Source: an uncultured Bacteroidales bacterium
GTDB taxonomy: Bacteria > Bacteroidota > Bacteroidia > Bacteroidales > Bacteroidaceae
Reading direction: 5' to 3'
Assembly (NCBI GenBank): GCA_902776455.1
Contig: CACYQI010000002.1
Coordinates: forward strand, 186,001 to 250,000
DNA length: 64,000 nt
Part shown: piece after piece, positions 25,247 through 38,070 of the stretch
How the letters are laid out: every line of letters begins with the position of its first letter
Position numbering within the stretch: position 1 is the stretch's first letter
Made by a program: the position numbers and the translations under genes
The notes under the pieces: model-generated
What the model was told of the DNA's origin: nothing
Database searches by the model: none
What the model saw: only the letters and a program-made list of their open reading frames with translations

Positions 25247-27622
25247 TCACTTCTGCTTCAACACCTTCCGGCCTTCCTTCAGATAAATGCCCCGAGGCAG
25301 GCTGCCGTTCTGCATTTGCCGGCCTTGGAGGTCGAAGTAAGACCCATCCAAGCCTCCAGACCCTTCCGAACCTCCCTTTGGAGAGGCTTCCTTCCCTAAG
25401 TCCTCCCCCTTTAAGCGGGAGTTAGAGTATGTCTTTGAGTCAGAGGTGATTCCTGCGATGCCGGTAGGTTCTTCGGCTTCCTTTATATACACTTTCCCTT
25501 CGCTAAGGCCGCCCCGGATGTCCACAACGGCGGTCCATACGCTGCCGTCGGGTATGCGACGGTTCGGCACGCGCTTGTAGATGCGGCCGTCGGGATGCAT
25601 TGCCGTGCCTCGGCCTATGTTGAAGTGGTTGCTGCCAAGCGTGAGGTCGTATTCCAGATAGCGTTCGGCGCCAGGCTTGCCCGAGAACATCTCCGAGAGG
25701 TCGCTCTTTGTGTAGAACGCAAAGTCTATGACGTTGTCGTTCAGCTGTGTACCGATGGCGAGGGTGTATTCGAAGAGTCCTTCCTCCACCTCCGCCATGG
25801 CGATGGCATTCTCGGCGAGCGTGGTTGTGCCGGGATAGAAGAAGACGCGGCCTATGCTGTTGGCGGGTCCGCAGATGAAAACGCCATCCGACGCCGGAGC
25901 ACAAAGGAGTGTGCGGGCTGCCTTGTCTATCTCCACCTCGTAGGTGCCGTCGATGGGCAGGAAGGTGAGCGTCCCGTCGTAGGCGTCGTACCAAAAGAAA
26001 TCCGGAGCAATGTGCCATTCCTCCGGATTGTCGATGAAGTTCTGTTCGAGGCTCTCCCATTGCTTCACATCCATGCTGCCTCGGTAGCATCCAAGCTGCT
26101 TCGTGGATTTGAGGGTCGTGTCGCCAAGCCCGACGGCTTTCTCCTCGCTTCCGCCCAGCACGACGGTGACGATGCTCTTGGCCGGCAAGGTGAAGCGGGC
26201 TACGGCTGCTGTGGTGGCTGCCATCGACATCTGTATGCTGGAGCTGCCTTCGTTGAAGACGACGGCTCCGTAGCTTCCGTCGGGGTTCTGGAAGGCGACG
26301 TAGCTGACGCTCGACGAGGCGTTGGAGAGGCTGGCCCCTATGCGCTTGGCTCCCGGCTTGGCTGCAAGGCTGGCGTGCGCCATGACGAAGTAGTGGGAGT
26401 TGTAGGTAATGGTGTGATAATCAGTCTGGTCGATATCGACAGCTCCGTAGCAGGTCTGGCATCCGCCGTCGAGGTTGGGGCCTCGGTTGAGGTCGAGCAT
26501 GAAGTTCCACACCATCACGGCTTTGCTTCGGCGCGTCACCGTGTTATAGACGAGGTTCTTCATGTCGGCGAGCAGCCGCGAAGAGAGGTTGCGTCCGTCG
26601 TTCCATGTGCCGATGCTCGTCTCGGTGAAGATGACCTCGCGGTCCGGTGCCTTCTGGTTGATGTCGTCCAGTTCTGTGACGCTTCCTCCGTAGTCGTGCC
26701 AGGCACTGCCCACCACGAGTTCGCGGCCGTCCATGTCGGGGTCGAGCGCTTCGTAGAACTTGATGGGATAGTCCTGCTGGTCGGCGATGTTGTCGTAGTT
26801 GTAGTTGTGGTCGAAGCAATAGATCTTCGTCGTGATGCCTGCATGGGCAAAGGCTGGGGCGAGCTTGTTGACGAAAGCTGCCTCTTCCTGCCACGGCATG
26901 TAGAGGCTGGCGCAGTTGCCGCGGTTGAGCGGCTCGTTCTGTGGCGTCACGGCATAGATGGGGATGCCTTCAGCAGCAAAGGCTTGCACGAAGCGTACGA
27001 AGTACTGGGCATAGTCCTCGTAGTAGTCGGGGTTGAGCGAGCCGCTCGTCCAGGAGTCGTAGCCCACTCTGTTGGACAAGCTCTTCACCTTCATCCACTT
27101 AGGGCAAGTCCAGGGTGCTGCCATTATCTTCAGGTCGGGATTGATGGCAAGTATCTCCTTGAGGATGGGGATGACGTACTTCGTCTCGTCGGAATGAAGG
27201 CGGAAGTTCTCGAGTCCCTTCGTGTCGCAGAGCGAGTACTCGGTGCTGGAGAAGTCGGAGCAACCGATGCTGATGCGTGCATAGCTGACGCCATAACCTT
27301 CTGTGCGGGAGTATGTTCTCGTGAGGAAAGCCTTGCGGTCGGCCGCAGCCATCTGCATGAGGTTGTAGCAGGCGCTGTAGGTGATGGCATAGCCGAAGCC
27401 GTCCATCTCCTGATAGCTGGTGGCAGGCTGGAGCGAGATGTGCTGTGTGTTCTTGACGCGCGAGCTTTGGGCCGTCGTGTACTCTAGCTTCCTTTTGCCG
27501 TCGGCAGTCGTCGTGTAGATGCGTACTTGCTCGGCATAGAGTGGAATAGAGAACAGGAGGAGAAGAAGCCCTCCTTCTATTTTTCTCCCAAGGTGGGAGG
27601 CTTTTTTACATAATGATAGCAT
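25247..27622 (-). CDS. Secreted GH30-family glycoside hydrolase
   Basis: A 791-residue enzyme with a signal peptide (hydrophobic GGLLLLLFSIPLYA). The GH30 (beta/alpha)8 domain spans about 60-510: MDGFGYAITYSACY, AAPWTCPKWMK, acid/base Glu230 in AVTPQNEPL and nucleophile Glu334 in VIFTETSIGTW. Members act on beta-linked glucosyl or galactosyl substrates. A C-terminal beta-sandwich-like module follows, then a tail YFDLQGRQMQNGSLPRGIYL that resembles a type IX-like sorting tail. Odd: the n-region of the signal peptide (KKASHLGRKIE, encoded at 27569-27607) and the linker before the tail (25340-25421) are both encoded by GC repeat arms. Last gene of the minus-strand secreted locus. Confidence 0.87.
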   Translation of the reverse strand: MLSLCKKASHLGRKIEGGLLLLLFSIPLYAEQVRIYTTTADGKRKLEYTTAQSSRVKNTQHISLQPATSYQEMDGFGYAITYSACYNLMQMAAADRKAFLTRTYSRTEGYGVSYARISIGCSDFSSTEYSLCDTKGLENFRLHSDETKYVIPILKEILAINPDLKIMAAPWTCPKWMKVKSLSNRVGYDSWTSGSLNPDYYEDYAQYFVRFVQAFAAEGIPIYAVTPQNEPLNRGNCASLYMPWQEEAAFVNKLAPAFAHAGITTKIYCFDHNYNYDNIADQQDYPIKFYEALDPDMDGRELVVGSAWHDYGGSVTELDDINQKAPDREVIFTETSIGTWNDGRNLSSRLLADMKNLVYNTVTRRSKAVMVWNFMLDLNRGPNLDGGCQTCYGAVDIDQTDYHTITYNSHYFVMAHASLAAKPGAKRIGASLSNASSSVSYVAFQNPDGSYGAVVFNEGSSSIQMSMAATTAAVARFTLPAKSIVTVVLGGSEEKAVGLGDTTLKSTKQLGCYRGSMDVKQWESLEQNFIDNPEEWHIAPDFFWYDAYDGTLTFLPIDGTYEVEIDKAARTLLCAPASDGVFICGPANSIGRVFFYPGTTTLAENAIAMAEVEEGLFEYTLAIGTQLNDNVIDFAFYTKSDLSEMFSGKPGAERYLEYDLTLGSNHFNIGRGTAMHPDGRIYKRVPNRRIPDGSVWTAVVDIRGGLSEGKVYIKEAEEPTGIAGITSDSKTYSNSRLKGEDLGKEASPKGGSEGSGGLDGSYFDLQGRQMQNGSLPRGIYLKEGRKVLKQK
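25340..25421. repeat. GC-rich repeat inside the GH30 C-terminal linker
   Basis: Arms such as CCTTCCGAACCTCCC and AAGTCCTCCCCCTTTAAGCG encode the Gly/Ser/Lys-rich linker between the last folded module and the sorting-like tail. Confidence 0.65.
27569..27607. repeat. GC-rich repeat arm inside the GH30 signal peptide
   Basis: CCCTCCTTCTATTTTTCTCC then CAAGGTGGGAGG, on the plus strand, overlaps codons 6-18 of the GH30 gene. Confidence 0.6.
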
Positions 27623-27667
27623 TATGATACTTATTATTAACTATGTACATTCATTTCATTCTGTAAG

Positions 27668-27709
27668 CCTCCCTCCTCAGGGTGAGGTCCGGAGGGGGGC
27701 TGTTGCTCC
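27668..27709. repeat. GC-rich repeat at the 3' end of the TolB-like gene
   Basis: CTCCCTCCTCAGGGTGAGG followed by TCCGGAGGGGGGC overlaps the last codons and the stop of the lipoprotein gene. Confidence 0.7.
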
Positions 27710-29308
27710 CGATGTTCCATCGACTTTAGCCTTAGGCGAAGCGCCCGTGGTGCCGTCGAGGCGCACGATGGCTGTCGGGTTGGGCTTATAGACAGCGTTT
27801 TCGCCCTCCGTCTCGTAGATGCACTGATGGAGGCTGTGCTCGGAGATGCCCACGGCATTGCGAGTCAGCTCAGGCACGTTGTAGCTCTTCAGGAGAAGGA
27901 TGTTCCATTCGGGATCCTCCTGCGGCAGGACAAAAGCCTTGTGCGCATGGCCTTGCTTGTCGAAGTAGGCGATGAAGGGACGCGTGTAGTTGCCGTCCAT
28001 TCGGCGACTGCTGAAGACGAACCAACGGCCGTTGCTGCTCCAGGAATGGAAGCTGTCCACGTCGGGCGAGTTGGCTTCGGTCAGGGCATAGCAGCTGTCT
28101 GTCTGGAGGTCCTTCACCCAAAGGTCGCTCGACTTGTGCCAGATGTGGAACTGTCCGTAGTCGCCCTTTGTGTAGAGGATGTAACGTCCGTCGGGCGAGA
28201 CGCGAGGCACGGAGATGCTCTTGTTCTCGCTGACGGCATCGACCACCATCTGCGGCCGTCCGAAACTGCGTGTCTTGGGGTCGAAGGCGATGGACATCAG
28301 GTTGTAGCGTATGCTGTCGAACTTTATCAGGAGTTGCTGCGTGTCGAGGCTGTCGGGCAAAGAGGGGTCGAGCAGGTGGCTGCGATTGGCTGTGCAATAG
28401 TACAACGTGCGTCCGTCGGGCGCCCAGCAGGGAAAAGTCTCCAGGTCGGCCGTAGTACGGATGATGTGGCTCACCTCGTTCTTCGAAACGTCGTAGAGGA
28501 GAAGGTCGCTCGACGCGTCCATCACCTCAATCTTCTCAGGGTGGTAGAGGTGGAAGGCTTGCCCCGTCTTGTTGGTCGAGAAGGCCACAAGGTTCTCCGT
28601 CGGATGCCAGGAAGGATAGACACCGCTGGTGATGATGGTGCTGTCCTTCAGTTGTATCTTGTGCGCTTTGCCGTCCTGCACGATGATGGTTCCGCCGTGG
28701 TTGGCGCGTACATGGAACAGCATGCTTTCCGTGCTGCCCATGCGATAGTTGTGACAGTTGACGCAATGGTTCTCCTTGTCGTCGTATTCGCGGTTGTTCT
28801 CATAGATGGGCACCTCGTCGAAGTTCGTGAGGTTGCGCTGGTAGATGCCCAGCTGGCGGTAAAGCTCATAGCCGGGTTCGATGAGTCGGTAGCTGAGGAA
28901 CGCATCGATAGGCTCCTCTGCTACGCTGAAGGTGAACGGCTTGAAGCGGACCCAGCCTTCGGGGTGCTTGGCATAGACACAGACAGAGACTGTGCCGCCC
29001 TTGCTTGCCTTCAGGAGCGAACGCCACTGGGCAGAATCCAGCTGCACAACGCCGTCTTCTCCAGCGGCCGACAGAAGCTGCTGTCCGCCGCCTTGCAAAT
29101 GGGCAACGTATGCTGCACCGGCAGAATCGGACACCATGAAGTTGAGCGGAGCAATGTTCGGCGGCACCACGACATCCTTATAGTCGGGATAGATTCCGAC
29201 CTCCGTGTCTGTCTCAGCAAACTGCTCCGGCACCTCGGCCTTCTGTTTGCAACCTATTACGATTAATAATAAAGTAGAGCAGATAATGTATAATGAATAG
29301 CGACGCAT
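27677..29308 (-). CDS. TolB-like beta-propeller lipoprotein with a CxxCH motif
   Basis: A 543-residue protein. The start is ATG 29308, which gives a lipoprotein signal peptide (LLLIVIGCKQ, lipid-anchored Cys20); the longer frame upstream is repeat sequence. Residues 182-186 are CVNCH, the c-type heme attachment motif, within YDDKENHCVNCHNYR. From about residue 205, WD40/TolB-type repeats follow (YPSWHPTENLVAFSTNKTGQ, FPCWAPDGRTLYYCTANRSH, RVSPDGRYILYTKGDYG). The C-terminus (GTSGATAPLRTSP) comes from a GC repeat arm. Probably outer-membrane or periplasmic and co-expressed with its neighbours; electron transfer is possible but unproven. Confidence 0.75.
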   Translation of the reverse strand: MRRYSLYIICSTLLLIVIGCKQKAEVPEQFAETDTEVGIYPDYKDVVVPPNIAPLNFMVSDSAGAAYVAHLQGGGQQLLSAAGEDGVVQLDSAQWRSLLKASKGGTVSVCVYAKHPEGWVRFKPFTFSVAEEPIDAFLSYRLIEPGYELYRQLGIYQRNLTNFDEVPIYENNREYDDKENHCVNCHNYRMGSTESMLFHVRANHGGTIIVQDGKAHKIQLKDSTIITSGVYPSWHPTENLVAFSTNKTGQAFHLYHPEKIEVMDASSDLLLYDVSKNEVSHIIRTTADLETFPCWAPDGRTLYYCTANRSHLLDPSLPDSLDTQQLLIKFDSIRYNLMSIAFDPKTRSFGRPQMVVDAVSENKSISVPRVSPDGRYILYTKGDYGQFHIWHKSSDLWVKDLQTDSCYALTEANSPDVDSFHSWSSNGRWFVFSSRRMDGNYTRPFIAYFDKQGHAHKAFVLPQEDPEWNILLLKSYNVPELTRNAVGISEHSLHQCIYETEGENAVYKPNPTAIVRLDGTTGASPKAKVDGTSGATAPLRTSP

Positions 29309-29349
29309 AAAAAGGAGAAAGTTGAAAGTTGAAAAAGCCTCACCACCGG

Positions 29350-29432
29350 CCCCTCTCCACAAGGAGAGGTGAGTTTAGCCGCGAAAGCCTCTTCTCTTTT
29401 GGGGAGGGGAAGAGGTTTGGAGAGGGGGGCAG
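29350..29432. repeat. GC-rich inverted-repeat element
   Basis: Left arm GGCCCCTCTCCACAAGGAGA, loop with AGCCGCGAAAGC, right arm with TTTTGGGGAGGGGAAGAG and GGAGAGGGGGGC. It lies upstream of the lipoprotein start. Confidence 0.8.
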
Positions 29433-29501
29433 GTAAATCACTATATTGTAAATGAATTGTAAATCGTAAGTAGTTGAATAATATTATATAGAAGTGTGTT
29501 C

Positions 29502-31100
29502 TCAGTTCACGCCCGAGTTGCTCGACGAAAGGGTGGTGTATCCCTTCTTCGTTGCCTTGAGGTTGCCGAAGAAATAGTAGTAGGGATAGTAGCCCTTGTA
29601 CTTCGGGAATAGCTCGTAGGCAAAGCCTGGGCGGTCTTTCATGTAGGGTCGTGTGTTCTCGAGGAAGCTCTGCAACTGTGGCTGGCGGAAGTTGATTCCC
29701 GAGAAGTGCTGCGAGATGCCAGGGTTCTTGTTCTCAGCGAGCATGATGCCGTCCAGGATGATGCTGGGCGGCGTAGTGCCGACGAGCGGCTCAAGGCGCT
29801 CTACGAATTGCGGCATGAGCTTGGTGTAGAGGCAGACACACAGGCTGTTGATGAGCGCATTGCGGCTTCGTCCCTCCACAAGCATGAGGTTGTAGCCCAT
29901 GAAGAGCGGCTGCTGGTACTGACTCTCGAAGCTGTCGTGTATGGGTTCCGTCAGGCGAATCAGAGCCATCTCGGAGTCGGCGTTGACCAAATCGCTGCGG
30001 CGCACCATCGGCTCATACTTCTTCACAAACGCTCCCTCGAAGGGAATGTGCTTCAACACCGACAGATACTTCTCTGCCAGCTCCCATTCCTCGCGCATCA
30101 AGGCACACTTCACCAGCAGCTTCAGCAGGCGAGAGGTGGGACCGGTCATTACCATCTGCTCCATGCAGGCACGCATCGAAGGTTCGATGAAACCGCCGTA
30201 GTAGTTGCCCTCCGGCACATAAAGGCAGCTCGCATTGTTGTGCTGCCCGTCCATACCGTTGATGTGGAGCGAGTCGTAGTCCAGACGGATGTCGTACATG
30301 CGCTCTGCTATCTGTCCCGTCTGCACAAGCGCAATGGCGTAAGCGCAAGCCATCGGGCGGTTGCTCATCTTCGCATTTGCGCGAGCAAGCTTCTGTATGC
30401 CAGCCCAGTCCTGTCGGTACTCCATGTCGAGCAAGCGGCAAATGACGCGGACATAAGGTCGTTGCCATAGGTCGAAGCCGATGATAGCTGCCATGCAAAG
30501 AGCGATGACTACAAGTTGTACACGGTTCTGCCGGGGCGTTTCGTCTTGCGGTATGCCGATGACGGCCGGTATGGGCTTCCGGCTGAAGCTGCGTATGATG
30601 ATGCCCCAGATGCAGAGCACAAACAAGGCGACGTAAGGGATGCCGAAGATGAAACCCGTGCGAGCCTCGAAGAAGATGTCAAGTCCGTGCCAAGTGACGA
30701 CAGCCATATAGCACAAAGCCGGTACATACTGGACGGCGCGCCATGAGGCACGGAGCCGCATGCAATAGCCTGTGAGCCAGCTTCCAGCCGAGAGCATCAA
30801 GGCCAGAATCAAGCCGCCGAGCCAAGGATACTGATAGAACTGCAGCAGGGCACGCCCGACGTAGCGGAGACTGCCGTAAGGCTGGCTTAGGACGAACTCC
30901 ATCATGCGAGGGTCGGCCACCCAGAAACTATACTCGCGACTCACGTGGAAGACGCTGCCGTAGTACCATGCAGCCCATAGCCATGTCAAGATAAAGAAGA
31001 TGGGCAAGACAGGCAACAGCCACTTCCTCTTTGGGGAGGAAGGGGCTGTCTGCTGTGCATGAGTTGCCTTGTTCGGCTGTGTTGATGTTTTCTTGCGCAT
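29502..31100 (-). CDS. Multi-pass membrane protein (DUF6057-like)
   Basis: A 532-residue protein. A basic N-terminus leads to about five hydrophobic segments between residues 28 and 205 (LLPVLPIFFILTWLWAAWYY, WLGGLILALMLSAGSWLTGY, AALFVCIWGI-like stretches), then a soluble helical region of about 320 residues. It appears related to the Bacteroidetes DUF6057 family, of unknown function. It lies between the M60-like peptidase and the TolB-like lipoprotein and is transcribed in the same direction. Part of its N-terminus (APSSPKRKW) is encoded by a GC repeat arm at 31023-31047. Confidence 0.7.
   Translation of the reverse strand: MRKKTSTQPNKATHAQQTAPSSPKRKWLLPVLPIFFILTWLWAAWYYGSVFHVSREYSFWVADPRMMEFVLSQPYGSLRYVGRALLQFYQYPWLGGLILALMLSAGSWLTGYCMRLRASWRAVQYVPALCYMAVVTWHGLDIFFEARTGFIFGIPYVALFVLCIWGIIIRSFSRKPIPAVIGIPQDETPRQNRVQLVVIALCMAAIIGFDLWQRPYVRVICRLLDMEYRQDWAGIQKLARANAKMSNRPMACAYAIALVQTGQIAERMYDIRLDYDSLHINGMDGQHNNASCLYVPEGNYYGGFIEPSMRACMEQMVMTGPTSRLLKLLVKCALMREEWELAEKYLSVLKHIPFEGAFVKKYEPMVRRSDLVNADSEMALIRLTEPIHDSFESQYQQPLFMGYNLMLVEGRSRNALINSLCVCLYTKLMPQFVERLEPLVGTTPPSIILDGIMLAENKNPGISQHFSGINFRQPQLQSFLENTRPYMKDRPGFAYELFPKYKGYYPYYYFFGNLKATKKGYTTLSSSNSGVN
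31023..31047. repeat. GC-rich repeat arm in the membrane protein 5' end
   Basis: CTTCCTCTTTGGGGAGGAAG, a short palindromic arm of the family, overlaps codons about 18-26 of the gene at 29502-31100. Confidence 0.55.
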
Positions 31101-31141
31101 TTTATTGCAGGGTTTGTGTTAACTCTCTCTCTGGAAGGCTT

Positions 31142-35326
<4,185 letters not shown>

Positions 35327-35368
35327 GTAATGTTAGGTTTAGTTTAAGAATACGATTTGTTTTGGGTA

Positions 35369-35376
35369 CAAAGATA
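35369..35376 (-). promoter_or_regulatory. -7 element TATCTTTG for the secreted-enzyme locus
   Basis: On the minus strand TATCTTTG lies about 43 bases before the M60-like gene. The -33 box is not convincing. Confidence 0.55.
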
Positions 35377-35454
35377 ATAAAAAATGTTCATGCGCGCGAA
35401 GAATTTCATCTTTTTTTTCGCATAAAAGCGTAGAAAAGGCAAAAGGGCCTGCCT

Positions 35455-35496
35455 AACTCCCTCAGCCTTCTCGGAATCTCCCCCTAAGGGAGAGAC
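35455..35496. repeat. GC-rich repeat arm
   Basis: CTCCCTCAGCCTTCTCGGAA followed by CTCCCCCTAAGGGAGAG, of the window-wide family. Confidence 0.6.
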
Positions 35497-35532
35497 TTTT
35501 ATTGCTGTCCCAGATGGAATTTTGAGCGGGGC

Positions 35533-35685
35533 TTCTTTTTGGTGTCGCATCACTACCGGGGGTTCTACCCCCGGCTGTGATCTTTCGCGCCTTTGGCGCT
35601 TATTTGGCGGACAGTAAAAGAAACTAAGCCCTTCCCTTTAGGGGAGGGTTTGGGAGAGGCTTCAGGGGAGGGATTGGGAGGGGCC
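35533..35685. repeat. Composite-palindrome arm followed by GC-rich arms
   Basis: 35533-35612 is one arm of the composite palindrome (CGCATCACTACCGGGGGTTC, CGCGCCTTTGGCGC). 35627-35685 holds GC-family arms (CTTCCCTTTAGGGGAGGG and GGGAGGGGCC). Together they fill the gap between the M60 gene and the antiporter. Confidence 0.65.
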
Positions 35686-35691
35686 GTTGCT

Positions 35692-36669
35692 TCAGGAGAC
35701 AGTCTGGGAGAAGCCGCAGAGCCAGATGAGGTACGCCACATAGCAGGTGACGAGCAGGATGCCTTCCCAGCGGCTGAACTTGCGGCTGGTGAAGCCTGTG
35801 AGCCATACCAACACAGGGCTGCCAATGAGCATTGCCCAGTCCTCGGGCCTGATCTGCGTGACGGCCATCGGGACTACGCTGCTGCAGAAGCCTATGACAA
35901 AGGCGATGTTGAAGATGTTGCTGCCGAGGACGTTGCCCAAAGCCAGTCCGAAGCTGCCCTTGCGAGCCGCCACGACGCTCGTTGCCAGTTCGGGCAGACT
36001 CGTTCCGCCTGCCAGGATGGTCATGCCGATGACGCTTTCGCTGATGCCCCACTCGCGAGCCACGGCGGCGGCATTATCCACGAGGACACGTCCGCCCACC
36101 ACAAGGGCTGCTATGCCGACAACGATGAGGAGGACAATCTTCCAAGCCGGAACTTCCGCCGCGGCATCTGTGTTCTCCCCTTTCGCGGAGGAGCTGGAGG
36201 AGGTCTGCCCCCTCCTGTCCTTCAAGGCAATGCGATAGGCTATGTAGAGGTAGCAGCAGAAGAGGGTTGCAAGCACCATGCCTTCCCAGCGGACTATCAT
36301 GCCTTCCGTCACGGCAAAGAGGTACAGGAGCACAGAGACAAGCAGGCACAGAGGTATGTCACGATAGAGTAGCGACTTCTCCACATCGATGTTCCGCATG
36401 ATGGCCGAAGCGCCGATGATGACGAGGACGTTGAAGATGTTGCTGCCCATGACGTTGCCCACGCTCATGTCGCTGCTGTCGCGCAGCAGACTCATAAAGC
36501 TCACCATGAACTCCGGCAGACTGGTGCCCAGCGAGACGACCGTCAGGCCGATGACCAGTTCACTCACTTTCAAGCTTCGGGCGAGCGCACAGGCTCCGTC
36601 CGTAAAGCGGTCGGCTCCCCAGAGAACAACGGCGAGGCCGACAATAATCAGAACAATCTCGAGTATCAT
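35692..36669 (-). CDS. Calcium/sodium antiporter (CaCA family)
   Basis: A 325-residue inner-membrane exchanger with two inverted alpha repeats: SLGTSLPEFMVSFMS with MGSNIFNVLVI in the first half, AGGTSLPELATSVVA with LGSNIFNIAFV in the second. The pattern matches YrbG-type K+-independent Na+/Ca2+ exchangers. The cytoplasmic loop (DRRGQTSSSSSAKGENTDAA) looks partly repeat-derived. The promoter is 170 bases upstream, beyond three copies of a palindrome. Confidence 0.9.
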   Translation of the reverse strand: MILEIVLIIVGLAVVLWGADRFTDGACALARSLKVSELVIGLTVVSLGTSLPEFMVSFMSLLRDSSDMSVGNVMGSNIFNVLVIIGASAIMRNIDVEKSLLYRDIPLCLLVSVLLYLFAVTEGMIVRWEGMVLATLFCCYLYIAYRIALKDRRGQTSSSSSAKGENTDAAAEVPAWKIVLLIVVGIAALVVGGRVLVDNAAAVAREWGISESVIGMTILAGGTSLPELATSVVAARKGSFGLALGNVLGSNIFNIAFVIGFCSSVVPMAVTQIRPEDWAMLIGSPVLVWLTGFTSRKFSRWEGILLVTCYVAYLIWLCGFSQTVS

Positions 36670-36721
36670 ATTTCTAAAGCGCTTCTATATAACTGAACGT
36701 ATTTGTCCGCTTTGCAATAGG

Positions 36722-36832
36722 AACCGACGCTTCCGAGCGTCGGCACGATGACCGCCTAATCCGACGCTCGGAAGCGTCGGCTCCTGGCACGGTGGACTGC
36801 CAGATACTGACGCTCGGAAGCGTCGGCTGCTT
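36722..36832. repeat. Three copies of the palindrome CCGACGCTTCCGAGCGTCGG in the antiporter leader
   Basis: The 20-base palindrome occurs at about 36728-36752, 36762-36782 and 36808-36826 in alternating CGAGCG/CTCGGAAG forms, all between the promoter and start codon of the antiporter. Copies can pair with one another, so alternative hairpins are possible in the mRNA leader. Confidence 0.75.
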
Positions 36833-36843
36833 TTAAGGCGGTG

Positions 36844-36874
36844 CAAAAGTACGACTTTTAATTCAAAATACAAA
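36844..36874 (-). promoter_or_regulatory. Promoter for the calcium/sodium antiporter
   Basis: On the minus strand TTTG (36874-36871), a 19-base spacer and TACTTTTG (36851-36844) match the Bacteroidetes consensus. The leader is about 170 nt. Confidence 0.7.
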
Positions 36875-37080
36875 ATAATTAAATCCAAAAGTGAAGTTTA
36901 GGGGAGCGTTTATGCCACGGATTGTAATTCGCCGGATGCGGGTGTGGGCAGTTGGAATGCCAATACCGGGGGCATTTCGGGCTTGCTTTTCCACAAGCTC
37001 CTTGCGGTCGGACAGCAAAGCCGACCGAGCCGGGAGCTTTTCCGCCGACGTCTAAGCGATGCGATGGAGTAGGGGAGATG
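36875..37080. other. Spacer without recognised features
   Basis: Between the antiporter promoter and the 357-bp element nothing was recognised. Confidence 0.5.
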
Positions 37081-37440
37081 CCCGAAAAACCTTGACAGGA
37101 TTTTGCGCTGCTGCAAGGGGAAAAGGACGAAGCCGCAAGGGATGTTTCCCAACGCTCCACGTAGAGTAAGCCAACTCTCCACGTAGTGTAGCTTTTTCCT
37201 CCACGTTGAAATTCCCCTTCCTTCTTTCTGTTTTTGTCTTCATTCTTTGTTCCGTTTGTCGGCATGCCATGCTGACATGACACTTTCTTAACCATCCCTG
37301 ACGGAATGCCCCTTTGTAACCCACTGATTATCAGCTTCCATTCGATTTAGGGCCATTTCCCGTCTTCGGTGGTACCAAGTGCCACAGCGCCAAAAAAAGG
37401 CCGTCAGAACGCGCCTCAATGCGAAAAGTTTTGACAGATA
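37081..37440 (+). repeat. 357-bp dispersed element, copy C
   Basis: Same orientation as copies A and E. Begins CCGAAAAACCTTGACA; has CTCCACGTAG/CTCCACGTTG cores at about 37150-37205, TTCATTCTTTGTTCCGTTTG, the GGCATGCCATGC palindrome, CGATTTAGGGCCATTTCC and GCCGTCAGAACGCGCC; ends GCGAAAAGTTTTGACAG. Confidence 0.88.
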
Positions 37441-37499
37441 AACCCGTTTGGCGAAGGCGAATAAGGTTGCTGAAGTGCCCTTGGGATGCTGTCCTTAGC

Positions 37500-37795
37500 C
37501 CGCGTTTCCCCTCCCCTTCAAGGGGAGGGGTTAGGGGTGGGGTCAATTTTTCCCCTGCTCCACCGCCAAGAGCCACTATCTTACCCCACCCCTGCCCCCT
37601 CCCCTTCGAGGGGAGGGGAAAGGAAGCTTGTCCTCGGCTCCCCTTTCCTTCGATCGAACAGAGCAGGAAGTCTGCCCGCGTTTCCCCTCCCCTCCAAGGG
37701 GAGGGGTTAGGGGTGGGGTCTGCGCGTTCCCCCTCCCCTCAAGGGGAGGGAAGGGGAGGGGTTAGGGGTGGGGTCTGTTTTCTCCTTACTCCCTA
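37500..37795. repeat. Cluster of GC-rich repeat arms
   Basis: At least four arms of the form CCCTCCCCTTCAAGGGGAGG plus GGTTAGGGGTGGGGTC follow each other in both orientations. No reading frame of interest lies here. Confidence 0.75.
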
Positions 37796-37959
37796 CGCCC
37801 CTGGGGTCTGTTTCCTCCCTCATCCCTACGCCCCAAGTCCCCGTCGAATCCATCCGCTCTCCTGCCCGAAAGCAGCGTCACAATTGTTTTCGGAAATTTC
37901 AAACATAAGTTAAAAAGCAGCGGAATAATGCAAATAAAGTTTCATTTAGGCGGCTTTCG

Positions 37960-37990
37960 CTTGCATTCTGACATTTTCTTCGTACCTTTG
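37960..37990 (+). promoter_or_regulatory. Promoter for the TPR protein gene
   Basis: CTTG (37960-37963), a 19-base spacer and TACCTTTG (37983-37990) lie 80 bases before the start codon. One of the best consensus matches in the window. Confidence 0.75.
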
Positions 37991-38070
37991 CACCCAAGAG
38001 AGAAACATGAAAGGCTGAAAAGCCGAAAATGTGATAACCTGAAACGTTAAACTATAATATATTAAGGAAA

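Noticed and set aside
25595..27487. 630-residue open frame antisense to the GH30 gene
   Set aside because: A shadow of a gene with clear GH30 motifs. The long antisense frames at 31835-33646 and 59890-61968 were rejected for the same reason.
29309..29362. Longer N-terminus for the TolB-like lipoprotein
   Set aside because: Encoded by a low-complexity and GC repeat spacer; the lipoprotein signal begins at ATG 29308.
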